Assembly (NCBI RefSeq): GCF_963675165.1
Contig: NC_087385.1
Location: forward strand, 842,001 to 906,000
Origin: Halichondria panicea
Lineage: Eukaryota; Porifera; Demospongiae; Suberitida; Halichondriidae
Length of the DNA stretch: 64,000 nt
Reading direction: 5' to 3'
A program made the translations under genes and the position numbers. The notes below the pieces were generated by a model, which was not told the origin of the DNA, searched no databases, and saw nothing but the letters and a program-made list of their open reading frames with translations. Below are positions 57,240-64,000 of this stretch, piece after piece. Each line of letters starts with the position of its first letter. Positions within the stretch are counted from its first letter, which is position 1.

Positions 57240-60200
57240 CTACGTTGGTCTCTTGTACACCTGTCTAGCACTACTGCCCTTCCAGGGGTCAGACGAAGGG
57301 GGCCACATCACTGAGCGCCCCCCAGCAGGGAGACCACGAGTAGTACGACTGTATGCTGCAGGGGGGGGGTTAAATACAGCAAATTATGAAATTGACCACT
57401 AGGTACAAACTGTATACACACATTGACTATATAATTATGTGCTGCAAAACATGTCAATAAGTTGCTTAATAAAAAGGTTGCCTGCTAACTCAGGTTGAAA
57501 CACATGCTATGGAGACTTTGGTCTGGCTGTATTACCGAGGGTAATGCTTGTATATAGGGTGACCACAATAGACACAAGCATTCACAGCAAAGCTCTAAGC
57601 TACACAGAGAGTACTGACATGACCTTACGTACCTTGCAGGTTGGACCAGACTGAACCAGACCTCAGTGAGGACATCTGCTTCATGTGTGCAGAGGTCATG
57701 AAGTCTCCCCAGGAGGTCCTCATGGCTCCACCCCCCACCCCCACCTCTCTACGATAGTTCATCCCAGGTGGAACATGACTCACCCAGCGACTGTTACTAT
57801 AGGGGAGCAGAAGAAATGATTACAATTTTAGCAAAGAAATACACCGTATATACCCCCTATAGGCCTATACCATATCGTATAAAAAAAAAATGACCCGTAG
57901 AAGAACTGCTATACACTGCATGTATATGCGGGGTTAGGGGGGGAGCCTAAATACGAATAACCCTCAGACATGACTGTACTGTATGATGTCACCAAGTCCT
58001 CACAACACCTGCTGCTTGCTCACCTGGTGACAATCCTGCCACTACTATCTCCCCCCATGTGAGGCATGTACATGCTGGGGGGCATATAGGGCACCTGGGG
58101 ACCACCCAGACGCCCTCGCTCCAGCCCAAAGCCACGCCCACTACGAGACACATCAGCCTAGAAACACGAAGGATGTTTGCATACTTATGAAAATGTACAG
58201 TAATTTCGATAACACATGCCAGGTAAAATCTGTACATGTCTGTGCTGATAAGGGGCTTACCCGCATGAAGTCATCAACATGCATGGAGGGCGGGCGACTC
58301 GTGTTCTGCTTCCTGGAACGGAACAGGTTTGACCGGCCAGACTTGATACGCATCTCCATGGCTACAAAACACAACACCACATACATTATAGTCAACAATA
58401 GTGACGGACATTCAAAGCTACATCTTTAACAAAAAAACTAATCTGACCTTCCTTGAGCCTCTTCTGAGCCTCTGGTCCAGTGAAGGTGATCTTCTTGCGC
58501 TTGAGGGGTGGTGTTCGTGGAGGAGACGGGAGGAGGTGCTTCTTGAGCTCCTCCTCAAGGTTAAAGTTGGCACAGCTCTCACTGGCCAGCTGGGAGAGGT
58601 CCGTCGTCACCTGTGTGTGTGTGTGTGTGGGGTGGGGTGGGGGTTAGTACAAAAGCTACCTACATTCTTAAGGTCGTAAAAAGGCTATAAACATTCAAGG
58701 TTTGGTATACATGTATAGCAAGTGATCAAAGATGAGTAGTGCCTAGGTGATAATATCTCACCGCCTCAGGCTCCAGTTCACTCTCATCGTGTGGGGGACT
58801 AGCCAACCAGTAGTCCGGATCACTGCAATGGGGGAGGGGGGGTGTACATGTACGTACTACAACTTGGTAGAAAATTGTAGAATCAATTATTAGGTACGTA
58901 AGGCAGTAGAGTTTAGTTGTCATAGAAATGAGGTCTACATGTATAATTATATATCAGGCTTTTAAAAATGTTCGAAATACAACTTGAGGGGTGAGCTGGA
59001 TATTATATAATTGAGCTGACAAACACGTACGCTGTGTGCTGGGCAGCTGACAGGACTACTGCACTGCGCTGCTCAAACTGTGCCTCCAACAGCTGCATGT
59101 CAGGGGAAGGCTCCGGCTCTAGGGGTGAGAGGTCAACAGGGCTAGGGTTCACAGGGTCAAACTGCTCGGAGAGGTCACTGATGATTGAGACAAACTCGTT
59201 GAGTAGCGATTCATCGTCTTTACAGTGCTCCTATAGAAGCGCGCGTGTGTGTGTGTGTGTGTCGTGTGTGAGGTGGTGGGGTTAGGGTTAGGGGGGAAGG
59301 TGAAGGTTCATATACATGTAGGTATATTTTATAATCCAATATTCATACAGTGCAGTAATAAGGTCTAAGCAGAGGGATAGCCCACACTGGTCGGTGTGGT
59401 TGGTATTAATGTACTATAAAGAGGTTGAGACCACACACACACACACACCTGTAGCTCTTCCTTGAGTTGGTTGAGGAGGTTGTCTCCGTTGCTCGTGATG
59501 AGTATGGTCTTGAGGAGTGGCTTGGGGAGCATCACCGTGACAACCTCCCGGCTCACCCCCTCTGACAAGGACTTAGCTACTAGTCCACTGATCTGACAAG
59601 AGAGGAGAGCATTCAGCAGATCCAGGAACAAGGACACACAGCCCAAACTGTCGGGAGGGGGCGGTGAGGACCCCCTGCAGAGTAAATATAGAAATCATAG
59701 ATAGTATATATAGTGAGGAGGCAGTGAGGACCCCCTGCAGGGTGGATCGAAGGATAGATTGAAAACAGGCAGCTAGGCCATAAGTTACACAAAAAGTGAA
59801 TTGTTACAACATAAAGTTGAATCAGTTTCTTACGATTACCTAATGGTGGTTTGAATCCTCTCCAGCAGTCGAGTGAGGCCGCTGATATTAGCAGACAGGT
59901 TGCTGTAGGTAGAGGGAGAGATAAGCACACCTCCCCCCCCCACACCCACACACACACACCTCACACCCCACCACATACCACTGTTAGTACCTGTACACAT
60001 GTTGCAGTCCCATGTTGTGCTGACACAGGCACAGGATGACCTTTAACCCCCCTAGAACAGTAGCCAGCGGTTGGTCAGGTGATGTCACATGACCAAACAC
60101 AGCAGAGGTGATGGACTCCAACTGAGCGTGAGTGGGCAAGCAGTCAGCTGGATTACCCTAGAGGAACATGTGTGGATCAATGAGAAGTGACGGTGGTTGG

Positions 60201-63200
60201 ATGAGGGTCGCTAAACTAATAATAATTTCAAGACACAATCTCACACATACCGTGCAGCATGATTGACACAAAAATCACAAAAATCACCAATCACAGTGAT
60301 TGTCTCATTCGCCACTGAGCACTTCTATAAAGGGGGGTGCTCTGTTACATACCATTTGGATGGGTGGAGCATCCATTCCATCATCAGGGCTAGCAGGTAC
60401 AAGGTACAGGTAGACATTGCACAGTGCATTCAGAATGGACTGTGGTGGAAGAAGCACCAACACTTGAATCATAGGCTACCATGTACTTTAATGCTACTAT
60501 AATAGTTAACGGGTACATGTAGTAAATTTGTAATTAACGCTAACACAGTCAGCTTTACCGTATCCCTTGTGCGGCTACGCCTCAAGGTATAATAATTATC
60601 ACATATGTAGATTAGTCTGCATGTACTCACCATGACACTGAGCTTGGCTTGCAAGGTGCTCTCTTTACGCTGGACCATGAACAGGAGGAGGGGGATGAAC
60701 CGAGGCACACCCCCACTCTCTCGTAACAGCTGGACCACACCCACTTTGAATACAGGCTGCTGACACAGCACAGCACACATGGTCAAAGTACGAAGCACTC
60801 CAGAACTAAAAAAAAACATTATAAATGAAAGCACCGCGGGTGCTGATGCCTCGGTGGAGGTGCCAAAGCTACACAACATAAAGCTACTAATAGCTAGCTT
60901 TTATACACACATTGATTATAATTATCATGATGAACATTTTTAATTTTGCTGCATGCAGAATCCAGAATCTAGAATCACAGGGAAACTCAAAGAGTGGGTA
61001 ATGATCGACGATGATTGTTGTTATAACGATCGATGCCAAAAGTTCAAGTCTAAAATTAATGGCTGCAAGTCAGCAGAACCTTGCAGCTCTCTTCTCACTC
61101 TTGCAGCTACCAATAGCTAGCGTTCTAGTGCAGAGATAACTACTAAGTAGAGTAGCAACACTCGGTGAACAAGTTTTGCTACGGACTCTTCTGAAAAGGC
61201 TGCAATGGCATTCCAAGTAAGCCAAACTAGGCATAACTCGAGAACGAAGCTTTATTTTGCAAATCCACAAATACCAAGCCAGAAAACATGACTAGAAGCC
61301 TATAGAAACTCTTACTTGCACTTCATTGATCCTTGAGCAGCTGAAACAGTCTACACACACACACACAGACACACAAACACACCACCGTATACCTCGCTTG
61401 CGCATGCTCACCGAGGCATAATAATTATTATGGCCAATGAGTGTGTATATCTGTACCTGGATGTTTTCTTGTTATCGGTTGTTGCCTCCTCCTCCTCCAT
61501 GCTGACCTCTGACCCTTCCGGCTGCTCTAGATGTTTCTCAATCTCGGCAATAGTGTTCTGGATCACATGACCAGTGACGGAGAGTGCAAAGTTCAGACTC
61601 AGATCAACCAGCTGGGCACAGAATCTCCTGAGTGCTTGTTGCAGAGGTGTGGTCCCACTCGGGAGGAGCGTCTCCAGCACCTCCATTATCTCAGAGTTAA
61701 ATGGCTCCAAATGCTCCACCCACTCACGCCGGGCCGAGAGTACAAAGGTCATAGCTGATTCATCTACATCCTGTGGAAGGAGTACAATAATTACTACATT
61801 ATAATGCAAAATAAAACATAAAATTCAACTTTCGTGGCATAATTATTATAGAATATTGGCTACCAGAGGAGGTACGACACGCGTGCCTCGATTAGGCTAA
61901 TTGCCTCTGCAATAACGTTGAGTGTGGGCGGATAAGTGAGGCATGGTTACGCCCACGCTTAACGTTATTTGCAGAGGCAAAATTTGCCTAATCGAGGCAT
62001 GCGTGTTGTACCTCCTCTGATTGGTTACTATACCTGAGGTGCCTGTACAGGAAGTGGGAGGGGCAGTAGCTCTGACAGGATAATCAGGCCACTCAGAAAA
62101 CACTATAATTATAATGATTAACAGTTAAGTCATGTGACAGTCATGTGATATGAACACGTACGTGTGGTGAGGTGAGTGTGTGCTTGAACACCTCCTCCAA
62201 CATCAGACACCAACAACTCTGTCTCACATCTGTGAGGACACCAATTACACAGCCATTCTAAAACACATGTACACAATCAAACCTGCAAGTACTACAGTGC
62301 ACCTATACATGTACGTGCAGCCAGGTCCCTATAGAGTGGATAATATTGGCTACAATTTAGTACTGAATGTCACATGTAACTCAGTGTATGTGTGCATGGG
62401 ATGAATTCTCTATCACCACAGCTAGGTTGCCTTGCCTACCAGGAGGGGTGGAGGGATCTCTGGAGAGCAGCTCTGGTTTAGTGCACAGAGTCAGAATGTC
62501 CACCATCAGAGACTGGATCTGTGAGTATGTAGGGTGTAGAGATAAGGCAAATAAAAGGGGGTGGATGTTGCTACTACAGCCGAGGTTCACCTAAATAGCG
62601 AGGCCACCTAAAACTATCATTTTTTGCTACTACAGCCGAGGTTCACTTAAATGGCGAGGCCACGTAAGACTATAATTTTTTTGCTACTACAGCCGAGGTT
62701 CACCTAAATGGCAAGACCACGTAAGACTATCAATTTTTGTTACTACAGCCGAGGTTCACCTAAATGGCGAGGCCACGTAAGACTATCAATTTTTTCCTAC
62801 AGCCGAGGTTCACCTAAATAGCGAGGCCACCTAAAACTATCATTTTTTGCTACTACAGCCGAGGTTCACTTAAATGGCGAGGCCACGTAAGACTATCATT
62901 TTTTGCTACTACAGCCGAGGTTCACCTAAATGGCGAGGCCACGTAAGACTATCATTTTTTGCTACTACAGCCGAGGTTCACCTAAATGGCGAGGCCACGT
63001 AAGACTATCATTTTTTGCTACTACAGCCGAGGTTCACCTAAATGGCGAGGCCACGTAAGACTATCATTTTTTGCTACTACAGCCGAGGTTCACCTAAATG
63101 GCGAGGCCACGCAAGACTATCATTTTTTGCTACTACAGCCGAGGTTCACCTAAATGGCGAGGCCACGTAAGACTATCATTTTTTGCTACTACAGCCGAGG

Positions 63201-63971
63201 TTTACCTAAATAGTGAGGCCACGTAAAATCATCAATTTGCTACTACAGGTGGTGCAGGAATGTTATGTTTCAGTACATGTACGTCACAACAGATAGGCCC
63301 CCTCCCGCCCCCTCACCTCTGGTGTGGCGTGTGATACGACTGAGGACTGTGGGGCAGAGCAGAGGACCATGTGTACACGTAGGAGTGCTGTCACCACCCT
63401 CATGTCCTGGTACTGGTAGTCACCATCTGATAACAGCTGCACCAGCACAACCTTCACCACCTGAATGAGGGGGGGGGGTGGATTGAGGCTCTCACCTTTC
63501 TCATTATCAACAATAATTATTTGGCAGACACTGCACGACAGACATCTATTGTAATAAAATTTTGGATCTATTTATTATTAATATTTTTACGCAAGCTCCG
63601 TGCACAATATGCGCCTTTATATTGCAACTGCATAATTATATAGTTACCTAGGTTACATGTACTATTTCAAAAGAGCCGTGTCACCCATGTCGCTGAACAC
63701 ATTCCTGGGTAAGTGCTTTAGTCACACATACTAATTAAATTAGTATAGTTAGTGGTTAAAAATCTCGAGTGGTGAGTGTCTACCTTGAGAGTGAGACTGA
63801 CGAGGGTGCAGAGGATGCCAGCGTTGGTCACAGAGAGGGAGACCTGTTGACCCCACAAGGGGAGGAACGTCTCAGAGAACTTGTCCAACAGAGTCACGAG
63901 TGTGTCCAGCACTCCAGAGGAGAACAGGACAATCACAGCCTCCACCCACTTCAGGTCTCGTTGATCCTCTC
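57240..63971 (-). CDS. VIRMA: VIRMA (virilizer / KIAA1429), m6A writer scaffold, 3' part of the gene
   Basis: VIRMA is the large nuclear scaffold of the METTL3-METTL14-WTAP m6A methyltransferase complex. About 19 minus-strand exons were traced: 63784-63971, 63317-63460, about 62434-62521, 62162-62257, 62034-62102, 61457-61770, 60631-60805, 60353-60439, 59991-60157, 59840-59902, 59449-59674, 59031-59230, 58762-58822, 58448-58610, 58261-58361, 58024-58157, 57633-57796, 57240-57355 (TAG). Diagnostic parts: an alpha-solenoid with LSELLPLPLPVQAPQ, and the C-terminal signature SNLFRSRKQNTSRPPSMHVD followed by DFM, then a Gly/Arg-rich tail. The N-terminal half lies beyond the right edge. The boundary of the exon near 62434 is uncertain: the best donor (GTAGGC) does not match the phase of the next exon. 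Confidence 0.9.
60847..61418. mobile_element. MITE of the TGCCTCGGTG family in a VIRMA intron
   Basis: Starts TGCCTCGGTG and ends CACCGAGGCA, 572 bp. It shares its interior with 17942-18481 (GCTACCAATAGCTAGCGTTC, AGGCTGCAATGGCATTCCAA) in inverted orientation. Confidence 0.8.
61864..62027. repeat. Long near-perfect hairpin in a VIRMA intron
   Basis: Arms of about 65 bp: GAGGAGGTACGACACGCGTG on the left pairs with its complement near 62005-62027, and CTCTGCAATAACGTT pairs with AACGTTATTTGCAGAG. The spacer is about 20 bp. It would fold into a stable stem in DNA or RNA; likely a foldback MITE. Confidence 0.8.
62565..63250. repeat. 12-unit, 56-bp minisatellite in a VIRMA intron
   Basis: CCGAGGTTCACCTAAATGGC starts at 62580, 62636, 62693, 62749, 62803, 62859, 62915, 62971, 63027, 63083, 63139 and 63195. 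Internal units are almost identical and the outer ones more divergent. On the + strand each unit has a T-rich tract plus GCTACTACAG before it and, in most units, GTAAGACT after it, like an exon of about 28 nt between splice sites, antisense to VIRMA. Confidence 0.9.
63461..63783. other. VIRMA intron
   Basis: AT-rich intron between exons 63784-63971 and 63317-63460. Nothing else seen. Confidence 0.7.
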
Positions 63972-64000
63972 CTATGAGGGGGGGGTATTAATGGAGTCAA

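Noticed and set aside
62565-63250. Regular 56-bp array resembling a CRISPR
   Set aside because: There are no unique spacers; whole units are near-identical, and it lies in an animal gene intron.

Overview
The window looks like animal nuclear DNA, most likely from a sponge. Four recognisable eukaryotic genes with many short introns lie at the right (an ATP9-type flippase, CSPP1, DAD1 and VIRMA). The left two thirds is full of small terminal-inverted-repeat elements, TG/CA microsatellites and segmental duplications. The sponge assignment is an inference from gene compactness and from the style of the kinase expansion; the metazoan assignment is firmer.

Layout. 1-12.6 kb is a graveyard: a DNAJA2-like chaperone fragment, a broken ZFAND1-like fragment, several inverted-repeat elements, a young Ty3/gypsy LTR retrotransposon (5096-9499, identical 147-bp LTRs, TTAGC target duplication, one reading-frame break in pol) and a LINE tail. 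12.7-43.4 kb holds a tandem array of five paralogues on the + strand (copies A-E). Each has five coding exons encoding a kelch beta-propeller, a charged coiled coil and a C-terminal TKL-like protein kinase. A, B, D and E have intact predicted coding sequences of 771, 743, 767 and 756 aa; C is a pseudogene. Copy E carries a clearly different kinase domain on an almost unchanged kelch/coiled-coil front. Between the copies, on the opposite strand, sit repeated fragments of a DNAJA2-type co-chaperone gene, and upstream of copies A and D sit remnants of a ZFAND1-like last exon. The duplicated unit therefore carried neighbouring genes with it.

43.6-64 kb is a compact housekeeping block: ATP9-type P4-ATPase (+, 29 exons, 1147 aa, complete), CSPP1 (-), DAD1 (+, 113 aa, complete) and VIRMA (-, runs off the right edge). 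ATP9/CSPP1 and DAD1/VIRMA are convergent; CSPP1/DAD1 are divergent across about 250 bp. This block contains two unusual minisatellites: one in ATP9 that has copied an exon end with its 5' splice site seven times, and a 12-unit array in a VIRMA intron whose units look like tiny exons on the opposite strand.

The strongest candidate for something undescribed is the kelch-coiled-coil-kinase array. It is a propeller sensor joined to a kinase output, with DLG or DYG in place of DFG, loop-length variation in the propeller, and evidence of swapping of the kinase half between paralogues. Exon boundaries were placed by eye from GT/AG signals, reading-frame phase and agreement between paralogues; no alignment or database search was run.
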